Source: Petunia secreta (taxonomy: Eukaryota > Streptophyta > Magnoliopsida > Solanales > Solanaceae). From it: 64,000 bases of DNA. The first letter of the stretch is position 1. Each line of letters begins with the position of its first letter. The position numbers and the translations under genes are program-made. Under the pieces are notes generated by a model that was not told the origin of the DNA, did not search any database, and was given only the letters and a program-made list of their open reading frames with translations. This document shows positions 1-10,886 of this stretch, piece after piece. The stretch lies in contig JARKIP010000005.1 of the NCBI GenBank assembly GCA_029990175.1, forward strand, positions 51,821,001-51,885,000. The letters are read 5' to 3'.

Positions 1-258
1 GAATTCAAAGAAGATTCGTAGTTAATTGTTTGGTTCAAGTGCGCACTAAATAGCTTAGCGTTTATCGAGTCCCATTAAATCCACTCTTCCTGAAGAGCAT
101 GAGGAGGTTGCGCAACTACGAGGAGGCCATTGATTCAAGTTTGTGTGAACCTAACCCCAACTTGAGCAAACTTGAGTGAACCCGAGCGACAAACAAAAGT
201 GAGGGAGTGAGGACTTTTACTCTAATCTCTTTTCTTGTTTTTGATTGTTGTAGGTACA
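1..258 (+). other. 5' untranslated leader of the CRM-like element
   Basis: This stretch matches, in reverse orientation, the leader just upstream of gag in the inverted copy (about 37371-37650). It has no ORF of its own and ends at the ATG at 259. The leader of the complete copy is about 1.27 kb, so about 1 kb of leader plus the 5' LTR lie outside the window. Confidence 0.8.
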
Positions 259-2486
259 ATGTCCAACGAAGGAGATGATACCACAAAAAATGCCTTGGTT
301 ACTATCCTTGCCAAATTGGATAGTATGAGCCTAAGGATTGAGAACCTCGAGAAGGTGACTTCGAGTATCCAAACCGAGAAAGAGACCCCGAGTGTCCAAG
401 TTGAGAAAGGGACCTCGAGTGTCCAAGTTGAAGCCGGTGAAGGTACCTCAAGTTCCACCTTTACCTCGGAACAAGTTGTTGAGTTGCTTAGACAACAACG
501 GGTAAAGGAAGATCGTGAAAGAAATGAACAAGTTGGGCAATACCCAACGAGTGAGCATTCCTCACATAGTGGGCAATCCCCAAAGAAATGTTCCACTTCC
601 CGGACCTATTCGACATGTTCAACCTCTTGAGCAAGTTGATCAAGCTCAAGAAGGGGAGGAGGAAGAGTATGGTGGTAGTGAATATGGGGCTCCTAATCCG
701 AATGGGAGAGCCATGAATTGGGGTCGCAATGTGGATAGGGCTAGAGGCCGAGGTCGAGGGCCACCCATAGGATATGTTGGAGGGAATGCTAGGAGAGATT
801 ATGGTGGTTATGGAGATAACTTTGGAGGCCAACGGAGCCGTACCAAGGGGTCGAGAAAATAACAACCTTAATAGTGTGAAGCTCACTATCCCTTCTTTCA
901 AAGGGAGTAGTGACCCGGTGGAGTACATTGATTGGAAGTTGACCATGGAGCGAATATTTGACACCAATGACATGAACGAGGAGAGGAAGGCCAAGTATGC
1001 AATATCTTCTTTTGAGTCCTTTGCTTCTACTTGGTGGGAGTCGGTCAAGAGAAGTAGAAGGAGAAATGCCATGGCTATCAATGTTACTTGGGGAGAGTTG
1101 CTTCGAGTGATGGATGAAAAGTATTTGACCGAGCAATACTGTCATGCCCAATACAAACGCCTCTATGAGTTGAAGCAAGGGTACAAGACGGTTGGGGAAT
1201 ACTTCAACGAATTTGAGCAAATTCGTATGACCCTAGACTTGGATGGAGAAGATAATGGGCCGGCCGAGATCCGTTTTAGAAGTGGTTTGAATCGAGACAT
1301 AGCCTCTCAATTGAAATTCCACAAGTATGACAACCACTATGACCTCTATGATGATGCGGTTGAGGACGAGAAATGGCTCAAAGAGGAGAAGTCCGCTCGC
1401 TACAAGAGTAGCACTACTACTCCTATGAGTAAGCCAAAGGAGTGGAAGACCCCTACACCAAATGCAAGGTTTCCAAACACAAGTGGTACAATTGCTAGCA
1501 AATATGTGAAGAAGCCTTATGAGAAGTCCACACCGCACGTAGGAGGTAACTCTAAAACTCATTTGAGCAATCCTATTTCTACTTCTACTCAATGCTATAG
1601 ATGTAAGGGATACGGACATCTTTCCAAAGATTGCCCTACCCGAAAAACTATGGTTGTGGTAGGTGAGTTGGTGTATGAACAAGATAGTGAGCCCGAGGAT
1701 GAGGGAGTAGAGGGTGATGAGGAGGTTGATGAAGGGGAGGTTGCAATGGAGGATGATGATGATGCCCATGCCTTCCTTGTTGTGAGGAGGAGTTTAGGAG
1801 CCATGTGTGTAGAGGATAGTGAAACCTTGCAAAGAGAGAACCTCTTCCATTCTAAATGCCGAGTCGTGGGTCTCCTTTGTTCCATGATTATTGGCTCGGG
1901 AAGTTGTGCCAATGTCATTAGCCAAACACTAGTTTTCCAATTGAAAATACCCACCTTAAAATACCCAAGTCCTTACCGTTTGCAATGGCTTAGTGAGTGT
2001 GGTGAATTGAGGGTGGTCAAACAATGCATGATCAAGTTCAAGATAGGGAACTATGTGGATGAACACATGTTCGATGTTGTGCCCATGCAAGCATGCCACC
2101 TTCTCTTTGGAAGGCCATGGCAATTTGATCGACATGTGGTTCATGATGGCCGTGCCAACACCTACACGGTGAAGCATGAAGGGAAGAAGTTTGTGCTCAA
2201 ACCCTTATCGCCCAAGCAAGTAAGTGATGATTACAAGCGCATGAGGGAATTGAGGGAAGCGGCGAAGGCTAAGTCGGTTGTTGAGACTAACCCTTTGGCC
2301 GAGAGCTTGGTGGTGACTCCACCATCTTCTACCGGTGGCATTTGTGCCATGATGCAACCGGGTGAACTTTTGAGAGGAAATGATGGCAACAAACTACTCA
2401 TTTGCCTAGTGTACAAAGGTATGATTCTTACTTCCGAATTTGATTATTCTTCTAACCCTTTGCCTAGTGCTTTTGAAATGTTTTGA
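259..2486 (+). pseudogene. gag and protease part of the CRM-like element, frameshifted
   Basis: The start ATG at 259 aligns with the gag ATG at 37370 in the inverted copy. The reading frame changes near 590 and again near 835, then stays open from about 840 to 2486. Visible parts are a basic RGRGRG stretch (about 745-765), a retrotransposon gag core with the WWESVKRSRRR segment (about 1030-1065), a CCHC zinc knuckle CYRCKGYGHLSKDC (about 1590-1632), an acidic linker (about 1680-1770), and a retropepsin-like region. The protease active site reads GSGS near 1890, where the inverted copy has DSGS, so the catalytic Asp is lost. Gag would package RNA in the cytoplasm; this copy is inactive. Confidence 0.88.
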
Positions 2487-5340
2487 AGGATTATGGGGAC
2501 ATGTTCCCGGATGAGATGCCCGATGGATTACCTCCCTTGAGGGGTATTGAACATCAAATTGACTTTGTCCCGGGATCTCAAATCCCAATCAAGCCGGCAT
2601 ATAGAAGCAATCCCGAGGACACAAGGGAGTTGCAAAAGCAAGTGGATGAATTGCTTACCAAGGGCTTGGTGAGGGAGAGCTTGAGTCCTTGTGCCATACC
2701 CGTTATCCTTGTTCCAAAGAAGGATGGCACTTGGAGGATGTGTGTGGATTGTCATGCGGTCAACAAGATCATGGTAAAGTATCGACATCCCATACCTCGT
2801 TTGGATGATATGCTAGATGAGCTTAGTGGTTCTAGTGTCTTTTCTAAAATAGACCTTAGGTCCGGCTACCATCAAATCCGGATGAAACCCGGGGATGAAT
2901 GGAAAACCGCATTCAAGACCAAGTTTGGTCTATATGAATGGTTGGTGATGCCCTTTGGCCTCTCCAACGCCCCTAGCACCTTCATGAGACTAATGAACCA
3001 CGTGCTTAAACCATTCATCAACAAATTCGTGGTCGTCTACTTTGATGATATATTGATTTATAGCAAGTCAATAGACGACCATGTGGGCCACTTGAGTCAA
3101 GTGCTTGAAGTGCTACGAGCCAAAAAGCTCTATGCCAACTTTAAGAAGTGTGCCTTTTGTGTTGAAAAGGCTGTCTTTTTGGGCTTTGTTGTTAGTGTCA
3201 ATGGTGTGGAAGTTGATGAGTCCAAAGTTGAAGCCATTAGAGATTGGCCTACTCTCACCACCGTTTCTCATGTGAGGAGTTTCCATGGCCTCGCTAGTTT
3301 CTATAGGCGCTTTGTTAGAGACTTTAGCACCATTGCCGCACCACTCACCGAGTTGGTGAAGAAAGATAAATCCTTTGTGTGGGGAGAGCCTCAAGAGAGA
3401 GCTTTCCAAGAATTGAAAAGTAGGTTGCGTACCGCCCCCTTGCTACAATTGCCCGACTTCGGGAAGGCTTTTGAGGTTGAATGTGATGCCTTGGGGGTGG
3501 GAATTGGGGGTGTTCTCATGCAAGAAGGGAAACCCGTTGCCTACTTTAGTGAGAAGTTGAAGGGCGCAACCTTGAATTACTCCACGTATGACAAGGAGTT
3601 GTATGCCCTAGTGAGAGCTTTAGCCCATTGGCAACACTATCTATGGCCTCGGGAATTTGTGATCAAGAGTGACCATGAGTCACTCAAGCATCTAAGAGGC
3701 CAAGAGAAGTTGAACAAGAGACATGCCAAATGGGTGGAATTCATTGAGTCTTTCCCTTATATGATTCATTACAAAAAGGGTAAGGACAATGTTGTGGCCG
3801 ATGCACTTTCTAGAAAATTCGCTCTTGCTACCACTCTCGCTTCTAGGCTCATGGGTTTTGAAAGCATCAAGTCATTGTATGCTCATGACCCAAAGCTCAA
3901 GAGCATTCATGATGCTCTAGTGAGTGGGGAGAGAGTAGAAAAGTACCAATGGGTAGATGGCTACATTTTCAAGCATGGGAGAGTGTGTGTCCCCGAGTCC
4001 TCTTGGAGAGATGTGCTAGTTCAAGAAGCACATTGTAGGGGCTTGATGGGTCACTTTGGGGTGGACAAGACTTGGCCATACTTAAAGAACAATCCATTGG
4101 CCAAAAATGAGGCCTCTTGTGGAAAAGTTTTGCAATTCTTGCTTGGATTGCAAGAAGGCCAAGTCTAGATCCAAAAACCATGGCTTATACACTCCTTTAC
4201 CCATACCTACTAGTCCGTGGGTTGATCTTTCTATGGATTTTGTTATGGCCTTGCCCCGGACTAGAGGAGGACACGATAGCATTTATGTTGTCGTTGATCG
4301 TTTCTCCAAAATGGCTCACTTCATTCCGTGCAAAAAGACTAACGATGCACAACATGTAGCTTCCTTGTTTATTGATAATGTCTTGAAATTGCATGGGGTG
4401 CCTCGCACCATTGTTAGTGATAGGGACTCCAAGTTCCTTAGCCATTTTTGGAAGTGTTTGTGGGGTGCTCTTGGCACCAAGTTGCTCTTCTCCACATCCC
4501 ACCACCCTCAAACCGTTGGGCAAACCGAGGTGGTGAACCGGACTTTGGGAGCCCTCCTTAGGGCTATGACCAAAGGAAAGGCCGGGACCTGGATTGATAA
4601 GCTACCACTCATGGAGTTTGCATATAACCGCACTTTTCATCGTATGATTGGCATGACTCCATTTGAGTGTGTTTATGGTTTTAACCCATTGATTCCTCTT
4701 GAGCTTACCCCTTTGCCAAGGGATGTGGTTGTTGATTTTAAAGGAAAAGCTCGGGCCAAGGCATTACTTGAACTTCATGCCAAGGTGCGGAAGACTTTGG
4801 AGGAGGCCTATGAGAAGATCGCAACCAAGATAAAAAAAAGGAAGAAAGAAGGTGGACTTCAAGAAGGGAGATTGGGTGTGGGTGCATTTCCGCAAGGAAA
4901 GATTTCCCAACCAAAGGAAGGGGAAGTTGGCACCAAGGGGCGATGGACCATTCCAAGTGTTGTCCAAGATCAACAACAATGCATATGTGATAGATTTGCC
5001 CGGTGAGTATAATGTGTCGACTACTTTCAATGTTAGTGACTTGACTTCTTTTGATGTAGGTGATGATACCTTGGAGGAGGACGCCTTAATTTCGAGGACG
5101 AAATCTTCTCAAGAAGGGGAGGATGATGCAACCCAAATTGCATCGAGACCATTCACTCGAAGTCAAGCCAAGGATATACAAGACGCTCACCTACACTTGG
5201 TTTGGAGAGGCGTGGATGATACGAGCTCGGGAGACGACTTAAAGACAATGCATTGGAGCTCAATCAATGTTGAAACAGGGCAGGAAATAGTGCAGGAAGC
5301 AGGGGAGCAAAACAGGGCAAAACAGGGGAACACCTGCTGA
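2483..5340 (+). pseudogene. pol (RT, RNase H, integrase) of the CRM-like element, frameshifted
   Basis: A frameshift near 2470 separates this from gag. RT carries the intact YFDDILIYSKS catalytic motif near 3040. RNase H begins near 3470 (VECDALGVGIGG) and ends with VVADALSRK near 3795. Integrase has an HHCC region near 4030-4160, broken by a frameshift near 4090, and a core with MDFVMALP and VSDRDSKF. A further frameshift near 4845 precedes the C-terminal tail. The tail (FNVSDLTSFD, then PFTRSQAK) runs about 215 bp into the 3' LTR and stops at 5340, as described for CRM elements. At least three frame changes make it nonfunctional. Confidence 0.88.
5111..5123 (+). other. polypurine tract of the CRM-like element
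   Basis: The purine run AAGAAGGGGAGGA lies directly before the LTR start TGATGCAACC. It would prime plus-strand synthesis. It lies inside the pol tail coding sequence, because pol continues into the LTR. Confidence 0.8.
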
Positions 5341-5873
5341 GCTTACTGCCTGATGCTGAACTTTTGTTCTTCGCGATCGCGTGCACCACTTTCGCGATCG
5401 CGAAGACGAAACATTTTGTCTTCGCTGTCGCGCTACACAACGCGCGATCGCGCGCCTAAAAGCCAAGTTCCCCATGCGATCGCATTACTCCTTGCGCGAT
5501 CGCGCAGAGAACTTGTGGGACAGCGAACCAGAATCTTAAAAAACATTGTAAAGGGGTGTTATAAATACACCCCTCTCTCATTTATTGCTTTTTAGCTTAC
5601 TTTGAGCACAAAAACATTAATGAGCATTGCTCTTGAACCTTGTAACCATTTTTGCTTGAATCAATTGGATGAATCCAAGTTGCTCTTCAATCCGTCTCTG
5701 ATCATTCTATTTGCTCGAGCCACGTGACTCTTGAGGATAGTTGCATAGCGTTAGGTGATTCTTTCCAATCGTTCGGGGTGTAACGGAACAAGTTGTTCGT
5801 TGCTACTTGAACTTTCGTGTGAGTCTCGTCTCGTTTTTATCTCTTTATCGCTTTCGTATTTTCGGTTGCATCA
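5124..5873 (+). repeat. 3' LTR of the CRM-like element (750 bp)
   Basis: It begins TGATGCA and ends TTGCATCA, so the ends form a short inverted repeat with TG...CA termini. It matches both LTRs of the inverted element (31836-32561 and 38643-39392). It carries five copies of the octamer GCGATCGC between 5373 and 5503. The pol stop codon lies inside it at 5338-5340. The flank starting at 5874 (TAAAC) would be the target duplication, but the partner lies outside the window. Confidence 0.93.
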
Positions 5874-8057
5874 TAAACAAACAACAAACAAGGGTGAGTC
5901 AAAAGGACTCAATAAGTGGGGCAAACTAGCCACCTCAAAGAATAGGATGGCTAGCCAGGGAGAAGAAACAGATAAACTAATTTTCTCTTATTTAAATTAT
6001 AAAAAGGCAGAGCTAGGCAATAACCGGAAACACGTATGAAATCATAAACTCAACAAGGAATACGAGCCAGAAACATATCAACAAATAAGCAATGCACGTA
6101 TAAGCAGAACAGTAGTCATGTACCGCAAGTCTATCCAATGGTATGAAATGAAATGAGATGAAATGAAATATAATGCAAAGGGTCACATTTTCCCATCATC
6201 CCATCCCGAAGTGGAATAATCCTGCATTCGAGGGGAATCCAATCTGATAACCAACTGGAGTGGAATACTCCTGCTCCTGGGGCGGAACACTCCTGCACCC
6301 GATATGATATAAACCAGAAGAGGAATACTCCTCTGCTCTCCTGGGGCAGAATACTCCTGCACCCAATATAATGTAAAGTTGAGGCGGAATACTCCTTCAC
6401 TCAGTATCTGGCATAAGAGCGGAATACTCCTGTTCCTGGGGCGGAATACTCCTGCACCCGATATAATGTAAAGCTGAGGCGGAATACTCCTGCACTCAAT
6501 ATCTGACATAAGAGCGGAATACTCCTGCTCCTGGGGCGGAATACTCTTTCACCCGATAAAATGTAAACCAGAGGCGTAATACTCCTGCACCCAATATGAT
6601 ATGCAATATAATGCATATGAATGACATATAATGCATATGAAGGCAATGTGATGCAATAATAACCCTTCACCGGCGCGGGACTCTCTTCGACTGCCGGAAA
6701 GTAGATGCCAACTCACAGCCAGAGTACAATGCTCAGATCCTCAATGCAATACCAACAACAGGACATAACATATAATATACAATGTAAATCCAAAGCTAAG
6801 GCATAATGAGTATGCCTATCGGCTGCTACACACGTAAGGAACACGTGGTAGAAAATCCACGAGGCCAGGTGCCTCAAAGAAATGAATATAAACACTTACC
6901 TCGTTCCAAATTTAATATTGTTACGCAACCACCGCTTTATCCTTTTGGATTCATTGCCAAACGATCCTGCTGTTTTCAATAAGCAGAAAAATATATCACA
7001 TTAAGCTAAAGTCTTCATTTCTCACATCTTAGGACAATCCAGGTAGGAGGAGCCTGATACCCTATTTGCATACGCAATACGCAGGCCAGGCCTATATACA
7101 GGGTTTATGGTCACCTAACCAAACCATAAATAAATTATATTTATATGTTGCCCATAACACACTGAGTATGAATATATAATCAATTCTATTATCGGGGTCC
7201 ATTTGGCCCTTTATACTATTAATTGAACTTATTAAAACGATGTATAATATTCAAAGTTTTACCGTTAAAACATATTCAAACACACGTAATAAAATAAAAT
7301 AATGCATTAAGATCATTACCTGAATATTTCGGGATAAAAATTCTACTATTTTCCCGGCTCTTTTCTCATTTTCTAGCATTTTTTTCTCGTTGCTTCTCGG
7401 CTTTCTCGTTTCTGTTTTGTTTCTCGTCTCATGTTTCTGTTTTGCTTTGTACTCCTACGAGATATAAGCTAAGGCACCGCCTGCTTAACTGTCTTAGCTT
7501 ATCATTTCCTGTTTCTTTTCTGTTATCTTTTCTTTTTATTTTTATTTTCTTTTTTTTATTTTTATATTTTCTTTTCTTAATCGAAAATTAAAACGTTATC
7601 CTATGATACTCAAAAAAATTCTAAATTTTGCATACCGGTTATACAAAATATATATAACACACTTGCTAAGGCGGATCTCAAATCGGACTCCCGAAACTCA
7701 ATATGCAAATTTAAATGGAAAAAAGCCAAATTATTTAACTTTCTGCATTTTAGTGGAAACTAGCCGAACAACCTCAAAATTCACTTTTGAAAAATCACAA
7801 AATTCACAAATAATCATACGAGCCTAACGACGCTTCCGGATTTTGAATCGGAGCTCATTCGCCAAAACCGAGCTCGAAAATCTCTTTTTAATATTTATCG
7901 ACAATAAAAACTGAAATCTTCTTCTGATACTTACTAAACGAGGTCTGATTTAACTCAAATTTTACAAACAGGTCCTAATGGACCTTATGAATATTTAAAA
8001 TTATCGGCACGCTAATCGGAGTCCTAACTTCCGAAACAACTGACCGAGGTCGTTTCA
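5874..8057 (-). repeat. 3' LTR of the old Tekay-like element (partial)
   Basis: On the minus strand the LTR starts TGAAACGACCTCGG at 8057, directly after a polypurine tract. It runs left to 5874, where the CRM-like element interrupts it; roughly the last 400 bp lie outside the window. It aligns in the inverse direction with 8449-10691 and directly with the 5' LTR pieces at 20865-40847. It includes the GCAGGAGTATTCC array. Short ORFs here, rich in SAGVFR or QEYSA, are artefacts of the repeat. Confidence 0.92.
6190..6600 (-). repeat. GCAGGAGTATTCCGC tandem array in the Tekay-like LTR
   Basis: Around ten or more copies of GCGGAATACTCCTGC (plus strand) recur at alternating short and long spacing, separated by ATATAATGTAAAGCTGAG-type spacers. 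The same array is at 9832-10035 (inverted, shorter) and 31325-31835 (longer). The core GGAATACTCC is an imperfect palindrome. I know of no function for it. Confidence 0.9.
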
Positions 8058-8070
8058 TTCTCCTCCACTT
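8058..8070 (-). other. polypurine tract of the old Tekay-like element
   Basis: On the minus strand AAGTGGAGGAGAA lies directly before the 3' LTR start. The identical tract is at 15989-16001 in the plus-strand relative. Confidence 0.85.
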
Positions 8071-8443
8071 ATACTCTCGTTCGTCCTCGAACGAGCCTAA
8101 GTCTAAAGAAAAATTCGCGCGGATAACAAAAGAACTTGCACAACCTTCATGAGCTACTCCTCGAGCATTATTTCCTGATTACAGGATCAGAATCATAACA
8201 TGCATATCAAAATTTTGGAATTAAATATATCTGGATAATATGATAATACCATTACACAGCTTATTCTGACTAAGCTGATCCTTCCTCGATCACGAGAAGA
8301 GAGTTCTATATTTTTGAAGCAAAGATACACGGAACTTTGAATGAGTTAACATGATTCAGTCGATAATTACCTCTTCGATATAGAACAAGTCGATGGAACT
8401 AAGAATTAGCTCACGCTTGATGCAATAGGGGAAGCTTTTGAAG
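8071..8443 (-). other. 3' internal tail of the old Tekay-like element
   Basis: This short stretch between the polypurine tract and the nested insertion has no recognisable coding sequence. A hairpin-capable CTCGTTCG...CGAACGAG lies at about 8076-8095; a related sequence sits just before the polypurine tract of the plus-strand Tekay element (about 15964-15983). It is the end of an internal region whose pol has been lost. Confidence 0.6.
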
Positions 8444-8448
8444 TACCT
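8444..8448. repeat. Target site duplication TACCT, left copy
   Basis: TACCT directly precedes the 5' LTR of the plus-strand Tekay element and is repeated directly after its 3' LTR at 17301-17305. Confidence 0.9.
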
Positions 8449-10691
8449 TGAAACGACCTCGGTCAGTCGTTTCGGAAGTTAGGACTCCGATTGGCGTGCT
8501 GATAATTTTAAAATATTCATAAGGTTCATTAGGACCTGTCTGTAAAATTTGAGCTAAATCAGACCTCGTTGGGTAGGCATCGGAAGAAAGTTTCAGTTTT
8601 TATTGTCAATAAATATTAAAAAGAGATTTTTGAGCTCGGTTAGGGCAAATGAGCTCCGATTCGAAATCTGAAAGCGCCGTTAGGTTCGTATGAGTATTTG
8701 TGACTTTTGTGATTTTTCGAAAGTTAATTTCGATGTTGTTCGGCTAGTTCCGCAAAAATGCCGAAAGTTAAATAATTTAACCTTTTTTCTTTAAATTCGC
8801 ATCCTGAGTTTCGGGAGTCTGATATGAGATCCGTCTTCGCGAATATGTTACATATATTTTGTATAACTTACTTGAAAAATTTGGGATCATTTCGACTTCT
8901 CTAGGATTCTATTTTAATTTTAATCGTCGTAGCGAAATTATTAGAAAAGAAAATTAAAAACTAAATCACATGTCGGTTATGCTATGGGATTTAATCCCTT
9001 AGCATCAGTAATACCTAGAGAAGCAGAAATGTTCAAATATACACAGAGAAAGGAAAAATTAGAAAAGAGAGGAAAAAAGGGAAAAAGGAGTGGAAAATAG
9101 TGGAATTTCTACCCCCGAATCTTCAGGTTATGATGTTAACTCATTATCTTAGCTTATTACGTGTGTTTGAATATATTTTTACGGTAAAAATAGAGATATT
9201 AGACATCGCCCTAATGACGTAAATTCATAGTTTAAAGGGTCAATTGGACCCCGATGATGGAAATGATTATATATTCGTACTCAGTGAGTTATGGGCAACA
9301 TATAAATGTAATTTATTTAGGGTTTGGTTATGGGACTTTGAACCCTGAACATAGGCCTAGCCTGCGTATTGCGTATGCGAATAGGGTATCAGGTTCATAA
9401 CTGGATTGCCCTAAGACATAAGGAATGAAGCATTTAGCTTTATTTGATATAATTTTTCTGCTTATTGAATAGAGCGGGATCGTTTGACAGTTAATCCAAA
9501 GGAAAAAGCAGTGGTTGAGTAACAGGGCTAGCTTTGGAATACGGTAAGTGTTTATATCCATTTCTTTGGAGGCGCTTGGCCTCGTGGATTTTCTACCACG
9601 TGTTCCTTACATGTGTAGCTGCCGATAGGCGTACTCATTGCGCCTTAGCTTTGGATTTACATTCTATATTATATATTATGTCCTGTTATTGCTATTGCAT
9701 TGGAAATCTGAGTATTGTACTTTGGCTTGGAGTTGGCATCTGCTTCCCGGCTGTCGATGAGACTCCTGTGCCGGTGAAGGGTTATTATTGCATCACATTG
9801 CATTCATATGCATTACATTGCATATCATACTGAGTGCAGGAGTATTCCGCTCAGCTTTACATTTTATCGGGTGCAGGAGTATTCCACCCCAGGAGAGTGC
9901 AGGAGTATTCCGCCTCTGGTTTTGGCTTATATTATATCGGGTGCAGGAGTATTCCGCCCAGGAGCAGGAGTATTCCGCTCCAGATTGTTAGCAGATTGGA
10001 TTCCCCTCGAATGCAGGAGTATTCCGCTTCGGGATGGGATTATGGGCACATGTAACCCTTTGCATCTCATTTCATTTCATCTCATTCCATTTCATTGCAT
10101 ACTATTGTGTAGATTTTCTGTACATGACTACTGTTCTGCTTATATGTGCATCGCTTAATTGTTGATTGTTGTCTAGTTCCGTTTCCCTTACTAGCGTATT
10201 TATTTTTCGAGGTTGCTAGTTTGTTCACACTTATTGATTCCTCATGACTCACCCCCTATTTGTCATTGTGTTTTCTTTTCGTTCGGCAGATTCTGCACCA
10301 GGACCCAGCAAGTCGCGCTGCGATTGAGGAGTAGTACGTTCTCAGCTGTCTACGGTGAGCCATCCTGTTCATTGCGGCCACCAACTTCAGATATTACAAT
10401 TTTCCTTACTTTTGCTCCCTTCGGGAGATGTGTATATCTTTTGGCCTTCTTAGATGTCTGATCTGGAAACCTTTAAAATTGTATATTCTGGGTAGTTAGT
10501 TGTATTATTCAGACAACTTGTATGTTTGTCTATCCTTAAGAGTTATCTTATGTTATTAAAAATTTGTTTCATTTTCATTTCAAGGTAATTCTTCGCAATT
10601 TATATCGATTCTATCAATAGGGTTCGCCCGACAGGTTTAGGGGAGGTGGTCGGGTGCCCGTACGGCCTAACCGAGAATTCGGGTCGTGTCA
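8449..10691 (+). repeat. 5' LTR of the plus-strand Tekay-like element (2243 bp)
   Basis: It begins TGAAACGACCTCGG and ends GGGTCGTGTCA, followed two bases later by the primer site. It contains the GCAGGAGTATTCC array. It aligns with 16002-17300 on both sides of a gap and, inverted, with the LTRs of the surrounding element. Confidence 0.94.
9832..10035 (+). repeat. GCAGGAGTATTCCGC array, short version
   Basis: Six near-perfect copies of GCAGGAGTATTCC occur in about 200 bp. It is shorter than the arrays at 6190-6600 and 31325-31835, and is absent from the 3' LTR of this same element. Confidence 0.9.
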
Positions 10692-10693
10692 GT

Positions 10694-10705
10694 TGGTATC
10701 AGAGC
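10694..10705 (+). other. Primer binding site, initiator Met-tRNA type
   Basis: TGGTATCAGAGC lies two bases after the LTR end. It is the standard plant complement to the 3' end of initiator Met-tRNA. Confidence 0.93.
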
Positions 10706-10886
10706 GAGGTTTAGAGTCTTTCCAGATCATGACAGTGTCTAATAGAGTCTCGCTGATCGGGCGGAGACGTCCGTACCTATCTACGAGAGGCTATGATGGC
10801 ATTTAGGCAGTTTCCCTTCTTTTTTTTTTCCTGTCGTGCCTGAGTCTTCTTATCTGAAGTTAAACATTTTTAATTTTCCGCAGTAA

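Larger units (their letters stand above)
1..5873 (+). mobile_element. Ty3/gypsy LTR retrotransposon, CRM-like chromovirus, 5' part outside window
   Basis: The internal region and 3' LTR of a gypsy element are present; its 5' LTR lies left of the window. Domain order is gag, protease, RT, RNase H, integrase, then a tail with an FNVSDL motif and a PFTRSQAK motif, which I associate with CRM-type chromoviruses. The same family is present complete and inverted at 31836-39392, and that copy fixes the LTR ends. The element sits inside the 3' LTR of an older minus-strand Tekay-like element: sequence resuming at 5874 matches the uninterrupted LTR near 21270. Coding is broken by at least five frameshifts, so it cannot act on its own. 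The gypsy call is certain; the CRM call is moderate. Confidence 0.9.

Noticed and set aside
222..596. Antisense ORFs over gag at the left edge and many similar antisense ORFs over pol elsewhere
   Set aside because: They are shadows of the retroelement frames and have no independent motifs.
5353..5595. ORF with Ser-Arg-Ser-Arg repeats in the CRM-like LTR
   Set aside because: The SR-like text comes from the GCGATCGCG cluster; it is not kept in the other LTR copies.
6190..6600. Possible CRISPR-like repeat-spacer array
   Set aside because: The spacers are themselves repeated, the array lies in an LTR, and the genome is eukaryotic.
6131..6670. Overlapping minus-strand ORFs rich in SIPPQ, SAGVFR and QEYSAPG motifs
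   Set aside because: They are translations of the GCGGAATACTCCTGC array in three frames; the repeat length is not tuned to one frame and the same text appears in the other LTR copies.
9788..10158. Plus-strand repeat-rich ORFs of 67-116 codons
   Set aside because: Same array in the inverted LTR; no start context or conservation.
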